Counted from the stretch's first letter, positions 41,690-51,172 are shown. The stretch is DNA of 64,000 nt from an uncultured Paracoccaceae bacterium (GCA_947492825.1 CANLNT010000002.1:256501-320500), one strand, 5' to 3'. The notes: generated by a model not told the origin, from the letters alone. Made by a program: numbers and translations.

Positions 41690-43027
41690 TCAGTTCGCTC
41701 CCATCAAGGTTGCATGAATATCCATCGCCGCATCGCGCCCCTCGGCCACGGCCACCACGGTCAGATCATCGCCCGGTGTGCAATCACCACCGGCCCAGAC
41801 ACCTTCGCGGCTGGTGCGGCCTGTTGGCCCCATAGCAATCTTGCGCCCGTCCAGTTCAAGTCCGGCATCCAACGTCAGCGTCTGCCCAATCGCGCTGAAC
41901 AGTTGATCGGCGGGCAGACGCACCGTCTCACCTGTGCCTTTCAGGCCATCACCTGTATCTGCGGTATATTCCAGCTCCACCGCGGCAAGGTATTCATCTT
42001 CATCGGCAAGCGCCTCTTTCGGCTGCACGTTGAACATCAGGTTCACGCCCTTGGATGCGGCCAAATCCTGTTCATAGGCGCTCGCCCCCATCTGGTCGCG
42101 CCCACGACGATAGGCAACCGTCACATTCTGCGCGCCTAGCAGTTTGGATTGCACGGCCGCATCAATCGCTGTCATGCCGCCGCCAATCACCACCACATTG
42201 CGGCCAATCGGCAGCTCGCTCATGTCCTTGGACTGCCGCAGATGCGCGATGAACCGCACCGCGTCGACCACATCATCCAGATCCTCACCGGCCACGCCCA
42301 GCGCATTCACACCGCCAAGCCCAACACCCAGGAACACCGCGTCAAACGACCCGGCCACCTCTTCAAGCTGAAAACTCTCGCCCAAAATCTGCCCGGTGTG
42401 CAGCTCAATCCCGCCGACACCCAGCAGCCATTCCACCTCGCGCGCGGCAATGTCATCGGTGGCTTTGTAGGCGGCGATGCCAAACTCATTCAGCCCGCCC
42501 GCCTTGCCCTTCGCCTCAAGCAGCACAACATCATGCCCCAGCATCCCCAGCCTGTGCGCGCACGCCAGCCCCGCTGGCCCCGCGCCAATCACTGCGACCC
42601 GCTTGCCGGTGCTTGGCGCACGCACAAAAGGATGCCCCTGCTGCGCCATCAGCGTATCGGTCGCATGGCGTTGCAAGCGCCCGATCTCGACCGGCTTGCC
42701 CTCCGCCATTTCACGCACACAAGCGCCCTCGCACAAATCCTCGGTCGGACAAACGCGCGCACACATGCCGCCCAGAATGTTCTGGTCAAAAATCGTCCGC
42801 GCCGCAGCCTCTGGCGTGCCGGTGCTAATCTGCCGGATGAACAGTGGGATATCGATGTCCGTGGGACAGGCCGTCACACAAGGCGCATCATGACAGAAAT
42901 AACAGCGATCCGCTGCCACAACCGCCTCGTGCGGGGTCAGCGCGGGGTGCAGATCGTCAAAATTCTGCGCCAGCGCGTCAGCATCCAATCGGCCAACGGC
43001 CAGTCCGGGGGTCATCACATCTGCCAT
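41690..43027 (-). CDS. preT: NAD-dependent dihydropyrimidine dehydrogenase subunit PreT
   Basis: A 445-aa flavoprotein of the GltD type passing electrons from NADH to PreA. The start ATG 43027 has GGAGTGACC upstream; the GTG two codons earlier is less likely. N-terminal cysteines lie in CYFCHDAPCVTACPTDIDIP (~41-60) and CARVCPTEDLCEGAC. FAD motif VAVIGAGPAGLACAHRLG, NAD motif VVVIGGGMTAIDAA. No RutR-type operator was seen just upstream, so its regulation may differ from the hydA operon. Confidence 0.94.
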   Translation of the reverse strand: MADVMTPGLAVGRLDADALAQNFDDLHPALTPHEAVVAADRCYFCHDAPCVTACPTDIDIPLFIRQISTGTPEAAARTIFDQNILGGMCARVCPTEDLCEGACVREMAEGKPVEIGRLQRHATDTLMAQQGHPFVRAPSTGKRVAVIGAGPAGLACAHRLGMLGHDVVLLEAKGKAGGLNEFGIAAYKATDDIAAREVEWLLGVGGIELHTGQILGESFQLEEVAGSFDAVFLGVGLGGVNALGVAGEDLDDVVDAVRFIAHLRQSKDMSELPIGRNVVVIGGGMTAIDAAVQSKLLGAQNVTVAYRRGRDQMGASAYEQDLAASKGVNLMFNVQPKEALADEDEYLAAVELEYTADTGDGLKGTGETVRLPADQLFSAIGQTLTLDAGLELDGRKIAMGPTGRTSREGVWAGGDCTPGDDLTVVAVAEGRDAAMDIHATLMGAN

Positions 43028-43122
43028 GGTCACTCCGTCAGAAAATACTGACCACAGCCTGCCACAACTTCATTTTTTATCAAATGGTAAATTTTAGGCA
43101 GCGCATAAACCGCCCAACCGTC

Positions 43123-43178
43123 TCTTTCTTTTGAACTTAAATATGCTGGGGGAGCGCGAGGGGGCAAAGCCCCCTCGT
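43123..43178 (+). repeat. Dispersed repeat copy c
   Basis: TCTTTCTTTTGAACTTAAAT followed by ATGCTGGGGGAG and the perfect hairpin CGAGGGGGC/GCCCCCTCG with loop AAA (43157-43177). Lies between preT and the dehydrogenase gene. Confidence 0.8.
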
Positions 43179-43235
43179 ATCGCGACGCCGAATGGCGGCG
43201 CAAAACATCACGTGCGCGCTTCGCGCGCTCAATGC

Positions 43236-44141
43236 CTAGAATGCAAAGGGTGCAACGGTCACGCGACGGCCCAGCGTCAGGGCATCCGCCACATGCACCA
43301 TCGGGGCCAGATCAACATCCGACACACCGCGCCTGACCAAATCCGCCATCCGGTCATAAAGCGCCGGATATTCGCGGTTCGGCCCGACATCCTGCGCCAC
43401 GCCTTCAATCAAAAGCGTCGCACCACCATCGGCCAGTTCCAGCAAACCGGCATCCGTCTCGACCACCATGCCCCAGGTCTGCGGCCCTTTCTGCCGCCAA
43501 TCGAAATCTGCCGTCACTCCGCCGGTAAAGCTCAGCTCTGCTGCAATCGGCGTATCCCGGTTTTCGGGGAACTCTAGCCTCGCTTCGCGCAGGAACACTG
43601 GTGCTGGCAAAATTTCGGTCAGGATCGACAGCGCGTTGATGCCCGGGTCAAAAACCCCCATGCCGCCGGGGTCGAACACCCACTCTTGCCCCGGATGCCA
43701 TTTGCGCACGTCCTCGCGCCAGGTGATGTGCAGCCGCTTGATCTGTTTGTCCGCTAACCAAGCCTTGGCCCCCGCGACACCCGCCGCCATCCTGCTGTGC
43801 CATGTGGCAAACAGCACCACGCCCGCGTCATCCGCCATCTGCTGCAGCGCATGCACTTCGGCCAGCGTCGCACCGGGGGGCTTTTCCAGCATCACATGCC
43901 GCCCTGCCGCAATCGCCTTGGCGGCATAATCAAACCGCGGCACAGGCGGCAAACAAAGTGAGATCACAGGGACATCACTATCCGCCAGGAAGGCGTCGAA
44001 ATCAGTAAACGCAGGCACGCCCTCAACAAACCCTGACCGGCTGACCGTGGCGGCCAATGTCCAGTCCGCGCTGGCGTTCAGCGCAGGCACATGTTGGTCC
44101 TGCGCGATCTTGCCGATCCCGACCAGGCAGATATCCATCAT
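43236..44141 (-). CDS. L-arabinose/D-galactose 1-dehydrogenase-type Gfo/Idh/MocA oxidoreductase
   Basis: A 301-aa enzyme very similar in layout to Azospirillum L-arabinose 1-dehydrogenase. LVGIGKIAQDQHVPALNAS (~6-24), HVMLEKPPGATLAEVHAL (~82-99), FATWHSRMAAGV, REDVRKWHPGQEWVFDPGG and GVFDPGINALSI are the family landmarks. It starts at ATG 44141, overlapping the dehydratase stop by 1 nt (TGATG). The pair would oxidise the sugar to its lactone and then dehydrate the aldonate. Confidence 0.87.
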   Translation of the reverse strand: MMDICLVGIGKIAQDQHVPALNASADWTLAATVSRSGFVEGVPAFTDFDAFLADSDVPVISLCLPPVPRFDYAAKAIAAGRHVMLEKPPGATLAEVHALQQMADDAGVVLFATWHSRMAAGVAGAKAWLADKQIKRLHITWREDVRKWHPGQEWVFDPGGMGVFDPGINALSILTEILPAPVFLREARLEFPENRDTPIAAELSFTGGVTADFDWRQKGPQTWGMVVETDAGLLELADGGATLLIEGVAQDVGPNREYPALYDRMADLVRRGVSDVDLAPMVHVADALTLGRRVTVAPFAF

Positions 44142-45895
44142 CAATGCGCCTCTTTCCCCACGGCATTGCCGCGGCAACCCACAAGGAAATCAAAATCGGC
44201 CCCGGTATCAGCCCCCAGAACCCTGTCATGATATAGCTGCGCATAGCCGCCATCCGGGCGCGGGTTCGCACCCGAATTCTCCACCTGCCAGGCATCCATC
44301 CGCGCGGCCAGTTCGGCATCCGAAATATCCAGATGCAGTTTGCGGTTCGGCACGTCCAATTCGATCATATCGCCCGATTGCACCACCGCCAGCGGCCCGC
44401 CCACCGCCGCCTCGGGTGAGGTATGCAGCACCACGGTGCCAAAGGCTGTGCCGGACATCCGCGCATCCGAAATCCGCACCATATCGGTGATGCCCTTGCG
44501 CAGAATTTTCGGCGGCAGACCCATGTTACCCACCTCTGCCATGCCCGGATAGCCGCGCGGCCCGCAGTTTTTCAGGACCATCACGCAGGTCTCATCAATA
44601 TCCAGATCCTCGTCATCAATCCGCGCCTTGTAATCGTCGATGTCCTCGAACACGACAGCCCGACCCTTGTGGACCATCAGGCTTTCGGTGGCGGCGGAAG
44701 GTTTCAGCACCGCACCCTTGGGCGCGAGGTTCCCGCGCAAAACCGCAATACCGCCCGACTGCGCCAGCGCTTTTTCCACTGGCAGGATCACATCGTCATT
44801 CCAGTTTTTGACGTCCTTCACCTCGTCCCAGATCGACCCACCAGACACGGTCAGCGCATCCTTGTGCAACAGCCCACTGTCGCCCAGATGCTTGATCACC
44901 ACCGGCAGGCCGCCGGCATAAAAGAACTCTTCCATCAGATACTTGCCCGAGGGCATCAGGTTCACAATCGTCGGCACATCGCGCCCGCAACGATCCCAGT
45001 CATCCAGCGTCAGATCAACGCCGACCCGGCCTGCCACGGCCAGCAAATGCACAACCGCATTGGTCGACCCGCCAATCGCGCCATTGGTGCGGATCGCGTT
45101 TTCGAACGCCTCTTTGGTCATGATGTCCGATGGTTTCAGGTCATCCTTGACCATGTCCACAATCCGGCGGCCCGTCATATGTGCGGCCACCCGGCGGCGG
45201 CTGTCCACGGCGGGAATCGCGGCATTGCCAGACAAGGCCATGCCCAGTGCCTCTGCCATGCTGGCCATCGTGCTGGCGGTGCCCATCGTGTTGCACGACC
45301 CCGGACTGCGCGACATGGAGGCTTCGGCCTCGACGAATTCTTCTGCTGTCATCTCGCCTGCGCGCACGGCTTCGGAAAACTTCCACAGATGCGTGCCGGA
45401 CCCGACCCGTTCACCCCGGAAATGCCCGTTCAGCATCGGCCCGCCCGACACCACAATCGCCGGCAAATCGACCGAGGCCGCGCCCATCAGCAGCGCCGGC
45501 GTGGTCTTGTCACAGCCCGCCAGCAAGACAACCCCGTCCATCGCCTTGCCGCGGATCGCTTCTTCCACGTCCATCGCACAAAGGTTGCGGTACATCATCG
45601 CTGTCGGCCGCAGTGTCGATTCAGACGGCGAAAACACCGGGAATTCCACCGGGAAACCGCCCGCCTCGTAGACGCCGAATTTCACCCGCTCTGCCAGATC
45701 GCGCAGATGCGCGTTGCACGGGGTCAGCTCTGACCATGTGTTGCAAATCCCGATCACAGGGCGGCCATCCAGCAAATCCGCAGGCAGACCCTGATTTTTC
45801 ATCCACGACCGGTGATAAATCGCATCTTTCGACGTGCCGCCAAACCATTCCTGAGAGCGAAGCTTGCGGGGCCATTTGGCGGGTTTGAAAGCCAT
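44141..45895 (-). CDS. IlvD/Edd-family aldonate dehydratase (L-arabinonate dehydratase type)
   Basis: A 584-aa Fe-S sugar-acid dehydratase. KLRSQEWFGGTSKDAIYHRS (~11-30), GICNTWSELTPCNAHLRDLA (~49-68), LAGCDKTTPALLMGAASVDLP (given in part) and SRSPGSCNTMGTASTM carry the three cluster cysteines. KNCGPRGYPGMAEVGNMG and GRAVVFEDIDDY are typical of L-arabinonate/D-fuconate dehydratases rather than IlvD. It is upstream of the dehydrogenase. The final aldolase or dehydratase of the pathway is not obvious beside it. Confidence 0.9.
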   Translation of the reverse strand: MAFKPAKWPRKLRSQEWFGGTSKDAIYHRSWMKNQGLPADLLDGRPVIGICNTWSELTPCNAHLRDLAERVKFGVYEAGGFPVEFPVFSPSESTLRPTAMMYRNLCAMDVEEAIRGKAMDGVVLLAGCDKTTPALLMGAASVDLPAIVVSGGPMLNGHFRGERVGSGTHLWKFSEAVRAGEMTAEEFVEAEASMSRSPGSCNTMGTASTMASMAEALGMALSGNAAIPAVDSRRRVAAHMTGRRIVDMVKDDLKPSDIMTKEAFENAIRTNGAIGGSTNAVVHLLAVAGRVGVDLTLDDWDRCGRDVPTIVNLMPSGKYLMEEFFYAGGLPVVIKHLGDSGLLHKDALTVSGGSIWDEVKDVKNWNDDVILPVEKALAQSGGIAVLRGNLAPKGAVLKPSAATESLMVHKGRAVVFEDIDDYKARIDDEDLDIDETCVMVLKNCGPRGYPGMAEVGNMGLPPKILRKGITDMVRISDARMSGTAFGTVVLHTSPEAAVGGPLAVVQSGDMIELDVPNRKLHLDISDAELAARMDAWQVENSGANPRPDGGYAQLYHDRVLGADTGADFDFLVGCRGNAVGKEAH

Positions 45896-46047
45896 GACGA
45901 CATCTTTCTTTGGGGTTTGTTTCGGCGCGGATCATTCCAGATCGGCCCGCCGGGAACAATGCCCAGCCCGACAAATCCCGGCGCGTCTTCATAATTCTTG
46001 CCTCAGGCCCGTTTCGCTGGCAGCGTGTTGCGCAAAAAGGGACCGCC

Positions 46048-46797
46048 ATGAACGCACCACAGCACAATATGACCCACTGGGCCGAAAGGGTCGATCTGGC
46101 CGCGGCCTTTCGCTGGACTGCGCGGCTGAACATGCACGAAGGTGTCGCGAACCACTTTTCCCTTGCGATCAACGATGACGGCTCCCGGTTCCTGATGAAC
46201 CCCAATCAGATGCATTTTGCCCGGATCAACGCCAGCGACATGATCGAGGTGGACGCCAACGACCCCGATACCTTGTCCGGCCCGAACGCACCTGACCCCA
46301 CGGCCTGGGGCCTGCACGGCGGCATTCACCGGCTTGTGCCGCACGCCCGCTGCGCGATGCATGTCCATTCGATCCACGCCACGGTGCTGGCCAGTCTGGC
46401 CGACAGCACCCTGCCGCCCATCGACCAGAACTGCTGCACCTTCTTCAACCGTGTTGTCGTCGATGGCGACTACGGTGGGCTTGCATTTGAAGACGAAGGC
46501 GCGCGCTGCGCGGCCCTGTTCACCGACCCGAAAAAGAAGGTCATGGTCATGGGCAATCACGGCATCCTGATCATCGGGGCCACAGTGGCAGAGACTTTCA
46601 ACCGGCTCTATTATTTTGAACGCGCGGCAGAGACCTATATCCGCGCCCTGCAAACCGGCCAGCCCTTGCGGCTGATCCCCGACGACATCGCGGAAAAGAC
46701 CGCGCGCGAGCTGGAAGATTACCCTGACCAGGACACCCGCCACCTGAGCGAGTTGAAGGCGATCCTTGACGAAGAGGGGTCGAGTTATGCCCACTGA
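46048..46797 (+). CDS. Class II aldolase/adducin-family protein
   Basis: A 249-aa protein of the FucA/adducin fold. The start at 46048 (MNAPQHNMTHWAERVDLAAA) has AAAAAGGGA upstream. The metal-binding His pair is in HARCAMHVHSIHATVLASL (~97-115), with the catalytic Glu region FEDEGARCA and the third His in VMGNHGILIIG (~169-179). Divergent from the dehydratase with a 152-bp shared promoter region. It may cleave or epimerise a sugar-derived intermediate; which one is not evident. Confidence 0.85.
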   Translation: MNAPQHNMTHWAERVDLAAAFRWTARLNMHEGVANHFSLAINDDGSRFLMNPNQMHFARINASDMIEVDANDPDTLSGPNAPDPTAWGLHGGIHRLVPHARCAMHVHSIHATVLASLADSTLPPIDQNCCTFFNRVVVDGDYGGLAFEDEGARCAALFTDPKKKVMVMGNHGILIIGATVAETFNRLYYFERAAETYIRALQTGQPLRLIPDDIAEKTARELEDYPDQDTRHLSELKAILDEEGSSYAH

Positions 46798-46947
46798 CGC
46801 CGAAGCGCGCGACGCCGTCCGCAATAAGCAGATGTCAACATGACGGTCTTCTGCGACGACCTATCGCTTTGGACAAGCACCCGCCGACCGGGATGAACGT
46901 GGGCAGCTGCCCATCGCAATTGTCCCAAACAAAACGCAGAGTGTCCC

Positions 46948-48111
46948 ATGAGCACCTATGGCCTGACTGACGAACATACCATGATCGCGGAAACCGTCCG
47001 CAGCTTCGTCGAGAAAGAGATTTACCCCCACGAAGACCTTGTTGAACGCACCGGCGAAGTGCCCGCTGAGATCGCGCAAGAGATCAAGGAAAAGACTCTA
47101 AACCTGGGGTTTTATGCCTGCAATTTCCCGCAAAGCGTCGGCTGCGCGGGACTCACCCATGTCGAATTTGCGCTAGTTGAACGAGAGCTGGGGCGCGGAT
47201 CAATGGCGCTGAACCACTTCTTTGGGCGGCCGCAAAACATCCTGATGGCCTGTCAGGGCGAACAGATCGACCGCTATTTGATGCCCGCTGTCCGGGGCGA
47301 GCGGATGGATGCGCTGGCCATGACAGAACCCGGCGCCGGGTCGGACGTTCGGGGGATGAAGTGTTCCGCTGTGCGCGATGGCGGGGATTGGGTGCTGAAC
47401 GGGACGAAGCATTTTATCTCGGGCGCGGATCACGCTGATTTTCTGATCGTCTTTGTCGCAACGGGTGAGGATCAGACGCCGCGCGGCCCGAAGAAGCGGA
47501 TCACGACGTTTCTGGTGGATCGCGGCACACCCGGCTTTACGATCCGCGATGGTTACAAATCGGTCAGCCACCGTGGCTACAAGAACATGATCCTTGAATT
47601 CGACGACTGCCGCCTGCCGGATGCGCAGGTGTTGGGCGAAGTTGATGGCGGCTTTGATGTGATGAACGCATGGCTTTATGCCACGCGGATCACAGTCGCC
47701 ACCATGTCCGTGGGCCGGGCGCGGCGGTGTTTCGATTATGCGCTGAACTATGCCGCAGAGCGAGAGCAATTCGGCCAGAAGATCGGCAAATTCCAAGGGA
47801 TCAGCTTTCAGCTTGCCGACATGATCACCGAAATCGACGCCGCCGATCTCCTGACCCTCGCCGCCGCCGACCGGCTCGACAAGGGTCTGCCCGCGAACCG
47901 AGAGATCGCGAGCGCCAAGCTCTACGCCTCTGAAATGCTGGCGCGGGTGACTGATGCCGCGATCCAGATTCACGGTGGGATGGGCTTGATGGATGATTAC
48001 CCGCTGGAACGGTTCTGGCGCGATGCACGGGTGGAAAGGATCTGGGACGGAACATCTGAAATTCAGCGCCACATCATCAGCCGCGATCTTTTGCGCGCGT
48101 TGGGCGCCTAG
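46948..48111 (+). CDS. Acyl-CoA dehydrogenase
   Basis: A 387-aa FAD enzyme of the acyl-CoA dehydrogenase family. LAMTEPGAGSDVRGMKCSAV (~124-143) is the FAD-binding segment. EREQFGQKIGKFQGISFQLAD (given in part) and the C-terminal QIHGGMGLMDDYPLERFWRD, IWDGTSEIQRHIISRDLL are standard; the catalytic Glu position is the E or D in the last block. With the following ligase and CaiD-like hydratase it probably oxidises a carnitine- or betaine-related acyl-CoA. Confidence 0.9.
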   Translation: MSTYGLTDEHTMIAETVRSFVEKEIYPHEDLVERTGEVPAEIAQEIKEKTLNLGFYACNFPQSVGCAGLTHVEFALVERELGRGSMALNHFFGRPQNILMACQGEQIDRYLMPAVRGERMDALAMTEPGAGSDVRGMKCSAVRDGGDWVLNGTKHFISGADHADFLIVFVATGEDQTPRGPKKRITTFLVDRGTPGFTIRDGYKSVSHRGYKNMILEFDDCRLPDAQVLGEVDGGFDVMNAWLYATRITVATMSVGRARRCFDYALNYAAEREQFGQKIGKFQGISFQLADMITEIDAADLLTLAAADRLDKGLPANREIASAKLYASEMLARVTDAAIQIHGGMGLMDDYPLERFWRDARVERIWDGTSEIQRHIISRDLLRALGA

Positions 48112-48140
48112 CATGTTGCGCCGCAAGATTGCGTCGCCGT

Positions 48141-48204
48141 GGGAGGGGGGCCAGCCCCCCGTCCGCAAGCGGACTCCCCCCGGGATATTTTTGGCCAGAA
48201 GAAG
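48141..48204 (-). repeat. Dispersed repeat copy d (inverted)
   Basis: On the minus strand CTTCTTCTGGCCAAAAATAT then CCCGGGGGGAG, GTCCGCTTGCGGAC and a GGGGGG/CCCCCC stem. Nearly the same as copy f at 59025, but opposite in orientation. Confidence 0.82.
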
Positions 48205-48281
48205 TAACGGTCCCTTAACCGGAATCGCGCAGCTTCTGCGGGCGGTACAGGCGGGGACGTCGATGACCGCGCCAGGAGAAG

Positions 48282-48308
48282 CCTCTCGCGGTCTGAGGAC
48301 GCGAGAGG
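48282..48308. other. 9-bp hairpin between acyl-CoA dehydrogenase and ligase genes
   Basis: CCTCTCGCG/CGCGAGAGG with a 9-nt loop. It lies between repeat copies d and e in a 285-bp gap, and no gene was found there. Possible terminator or mRNA stem. Confidence 0.6.
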
Positions 48309-48330
48309 TGGACCCCTTGGCACAACCTGG

Positions 48331-48370
48331 TCTTCTTCTGGCCAAAATAATCCCCGCCGGAGGCTTCCCC
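48331..48370 (+). repeat. Dispersed repeat copy e
   Basis: TCTTCTTCTGGCCAAAATAA followed by TCCCCGCCGGAGGC, 33 nt upstream of the ligase ATG. It faces copy d about 130 bp away as an inverted pair. Confidence 0.82.
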
Positions 48371-48396
48371 CGTTTCAGACAGCGTTGGTGCCTGCC

Positions 48397-50397
48397 ATGA
48401 CGCGCGATCTGTCCCGTTTGCTGAACCCCAAGTCCGTTGCCGTGATTGGCGGCGGCGCCTGGTGCGCGGCTGTGCTCTTGCAGCTGGAAAAGATCGGCTA
48501 TGCCGGAGAGATTTGGCCAATTCACCCTGTAAAAGACACTATTCTGGGGCGAAAGGCTTACCGAGGTGTGCCTGACCTGCCCGGTGTTCCGGACGCGGCT
48601 TTTGTCGGAATCAACCGGGATGCGACCATTGGAGCCGTGGAACGGTTGCGCCGCGCGGGTGCTGGCGGCGCGGTTTGTTTTGCCTCTGGTTTTGACGAGG
48701 TCGCGGATGGTGGCGATCTGCATGACCGTTTATTGAAAGCGGCTGGTGAGATGCCGATATTGGGGCCCAATTGCTATGGGTTGATCAACGCGCTGGATGG
48801 TGCGGCGCTATGGCCCGATCAGCACGGGCTGATTGCCTGCGACAGGGGCGTGGCGATCCTGACGCAGTCGTCCAACATCGCGATCAACCTGACGATGCAG
48901 ACGCGCGGCCTTCCGATCAGTCATGTGATCACCTGCGGCAATCAGGCGCAAACCACGCAGGCGCAGATCGCGACCTCCCTGCTGGATGATCCGCGTGTCA
49001 CTGCCATTGGATTGCATATCGAAGGGTTCGGCGATCCCCACGATTGGGAAGTTCTGGCGCGCAAAGCCCGCGCAAGGAACATCCCCATTGTCGCGCTGAA
49101 GGTCGGCCGCTCGGCCGAGGCGCAGGCCAGCACTGTATCCCACACCGCCTCGCTCGCGGGGCAAGACGCGGCGAGTGCAGCGCTTTTGGCGCGGCTCGGG
49201 ATCGCGCGGGTGGATGATCTTGGCACGCTGATCGAAGCGTTGAAGCTGTTGCATGTGACCGGGCCGCTGCCACATGGCGACATCGCCACGATCAGTTGTT
49301 CTGGCGGAGAAGCGGCATTGGCCGCTGATCTGGCGCAGCGGCATGGGCTGCGCTTTCCCCCGTTGAAGCCGCAGCAGAAAAAGGCGCTGTCTGCAGCCCT
49401 GGGCCCCAAGGTCGCGCTGGCAAATCCGCTGGATTATCACACCTACATTTGGCGCGACACCAATGCCATGACGGCTGCATTTTCCGCCATGTTAGACACT
49501 GATCTGGCCCTTACGATGCTGATCGTAGACTTCCCTCGCGCCGACCGCTGCGATGCTGCAGATTGGGACTGCGCGATTGATGCGGCCAAGGCCACGCGGG
49601 CGAAAGGCGGCTTGCCGGTGGCAATGATTGCGACTCTGCCAGAGCTGATGCCAGAGGCCGTTGCCACCGACCTGATGCAAGCGGGACTCGTGCCGCTGAA
49701 CGGGTTGGACACCGCGATGGCCGCCGTCGCCGCGGCGGTTCAGCGGGATGCACCGGATTTGGAATTGGACCTGTGCCGCCACAACGCGCTGGGTGGGAAT
49801 GTTCTGACTGAACATGCCGCCAAGTCGGCGCTAGCCGCATATGGTGTGGCGATCCCCCATGGCACCACCGCGCTGGACCAGATCGACACGCTGTCCGCGC
49901 CGCTGGTGCTGAAAGGATCCGGCTTTGCCCACAAGACGGATCATGGCGCGGTCAAGTTGCATCTTACTCATGCGGATGTGCCCGACGCCGCCACCCAAAT
50001 GAACGCGCCCGGCTACCTTGTCGAAGAGATGGTGACAGACGGCGTGGCAGAGCTTTTGGTGGGGATCACCGCCGATCCGACTTGTGGGTTTCTGATGACC
50101 ATCGGCGCAGGTGGCACATTGACGGAACTGCTGGATGACACCGTGCATCTGTTGCTGCCGGCCTCTAAAAATAGCGTGAAACAGGCTCTAACAAGGCTGA
50201 AAACGTCCAAATTGCTTGCCGGGTATCGCGGTAAACCTGCCGCAGACCACGCTGCGATTGTTGCGGCAATCATGGCGATACAGGACTATGTCCTTGCCCA
50301 TGCGGACACCATTGCCGAAGTTGAGGTGAACCCGCTGATTTGCACCCCCACCCGCGCGGTTGCAGCGGATGCGCTGATAAGGAAAGCCGATGACTGA
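48397..50397 (+). CDS. Acetate-CoA ligase (ADP-forming) family acyl-CoA synthetase
   Basis: A 666-aa single-chain synthetase: CoA-binding domain (LLNPKSVAVIGGGAWCAAVL, ~6-25), succinyl-CoA-synthetase-like middle (PILGPNCYGLIN, SNIAINLTMQTRGLPISHVI; phospho-His region KVGRSAEAQASTVSHTASLA) and a C-terminal ATP-grasp domain (KGSGFAHKTDHGAVKLHLTH). The start ATG 48397 is used; the TTG four codons earlier is unlikely. It overlaps the CaiD-like gene by 8 nt. It likely activates the substrate consumed by its neighbours. Confidence 0.87.
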   Translation: MTRDLSRLLNPKSVAVIGGGAWCAAVLLQLEKIGYAGEIWPIHPVKDTILGRKAYRGVPDLPGVPDAAFVGINRDATIGAVERLRRAGAGGAVCFASGFDEVADGGDLHDRLLKAAGEMPILGPNCYGLINALDGAALWPDQHGLIACDRGVAILTQSSNIAINLTMQTRGLPISHVITCGNQAQTTQAQIATSLLDDPRVTAIGLHIEGFGDPHDWEVLARKARARNIPIVALKVGRSAEAQASTVSHTASLAGQDAASAALLARLGIARVDDLGTLIEALKLLHVTGPLPHGDIATISCSGGEAALAADLAQRHGLRFPPLKPQQKKALSAALGPKVALANPLDYHTYIWRDTNAMTAAFSAMLDTDLALTMLIVDFPRADRCDAADWDCAIDAAKATRAKGGLPVAMIATLPELMPEAVATDLMQAGLVPLNGLDTAMAAVAAAVQRDAPDLELDLCRHNALGGNVLTEHAAKSALAAYGVAIPHGTTALDQIDTLSAPLVLKGSGFAHKTDHGAVKLHLTHADVPDAATQMNAPGYLVEEMVTDGVAELLVGITADPTCGFLMTIGAGGTLTELLDDTVHLLLPASKNSVKQALTRLKTSKLLAGYRGKPAADHAAIVAAIMAIQDYVLAHADTIAEVEVNPLICTPTRAVAADALIRKADD

Positions 50398-51172
50398 CCC
50401 GATCAAGACCCAGCGCGATGGCGCGATCCTGACTGTGACGCTCGACCGGCCAAAGGCCAATGCGATTGATTTGCAAACCAGCCGTCGCATGGGCGAGGTG
50501 TTTGCCACTTTCCGCGACGACCCGGACCTGCGCGTGGCGATCATTACCGGTGCCGGTGAAAAGTTCTTTTGCCCCGGTTGGGACCTCAAGGCCGCGAACG
50601 ACGGTGATGCGGTGGATGGCGACTATGGCGTTGGCGGATTTGGGGGGCTGCAGGAATTGCCACAAATGAATAAGCCGGTGATCGCCGCTGTGAACGGCAT
50701 TTGCTGCGGCGGCGGGCTGGAATTGGCGCTGTCGGCGGACATCATTCTGGCTGCGGACCACGCCACCTTTGCCCTGCCCGAGATTCGGTCAGGCACCGTG
50801 GCGGATGCCGCCAGCGTCAAATTGCCCAAGCGCATCCCCTATCACATCGCGATGGAGCTGCTTCTGACCGGGCGCTGGTTTGATGCGTCAGAGGCGCACA
50901 GTTGGGGCATCGTGAACCATATTCATCCGGGGCCAGACCTGATGGCCGAAGCGCAGAAGATGGCCGGACTGATCGCAAGTGGCCCGCCGCTGGTCTATGC
51001 CGCGATCAAAGAGATCGTGCGCGATGCGGAAGATGCGAAATTTCAAGACAGCATGAACCGGATCACCAAACGGCAGTTGCCCACTGTTGACCGGCTCTAC
51101 GCCAGCGAGGATCAGGCAGAGGGTGCGCGCGCCTTTGCGGAAAAGCGCGATCCGGTCTGGAAGGGGCGCTAG
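50390..51172 (+). CDS. caiD: CaiD-like enoyl-CoA hydratase (carnitinyl-CoA dehydratase type)
   Basis: A 260-aa crotonase-fold enzyme. TLDRPKANAIDLQTSRRMGE (~17-36) and IITGAGEKFFCPGWDLKAAN (~53-72), and the terminal AFAEKRDPVWKGR closely follow E. coli CaiD, crotonobetainyl-CoA hydratase. The oxyanion-hole glycines are in AAVNGICCGGGLELALSAD. The usual glutamates are replaced near GTVADAASV, as in CaiD-like members. The operon with a synthetase and acyl-CoA dehydrogenase supports carnitine or related quaternary-amine catabolism. Confidence 0.8.
   Translation: MTDPIKTQRDGAILTVTLDRPKANAIDLQTSRRMGEVFATFRDDPDLRVAIITGAGEKFFCPGWDLKAANDGDAVDGDYGVGGFGGLQELPQMNKPVIAAVNGICCGGGLELALSADIILAADHATFALPEIRSGTVADAASVKLPKRIPYHIAMELLLTGRWFDASEAHSWGIVNHIHPGPDLMAEAQKMAGLIASGPPLVYAAIKEIVRDAEDAKFQDSMNRITKRQLPTVDRLYASEDQAEGARAFAEKRDPVWKGR

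Noticed and set aside
43027-43053. TGGTCA...TGACCA inverted halves upstream of preT as a RutR site
   Set aside because: The half sites are about 15 nt apart instead of 2, unlike the known operator; not convincing.
44423-45733. 436-codon plus-strand frame opposite the dehydratase
   Set aside because: Shadow of a strongly recognised IlvD/Edd gene; no ribosome site and no domain.
46787-46843. Short peptide frame MPTDAEARDAVRNKQMST overlapping the aldolase end
   Set aside because: Only 18 codons and no independent support; possibly the remnant of a lost gene start.
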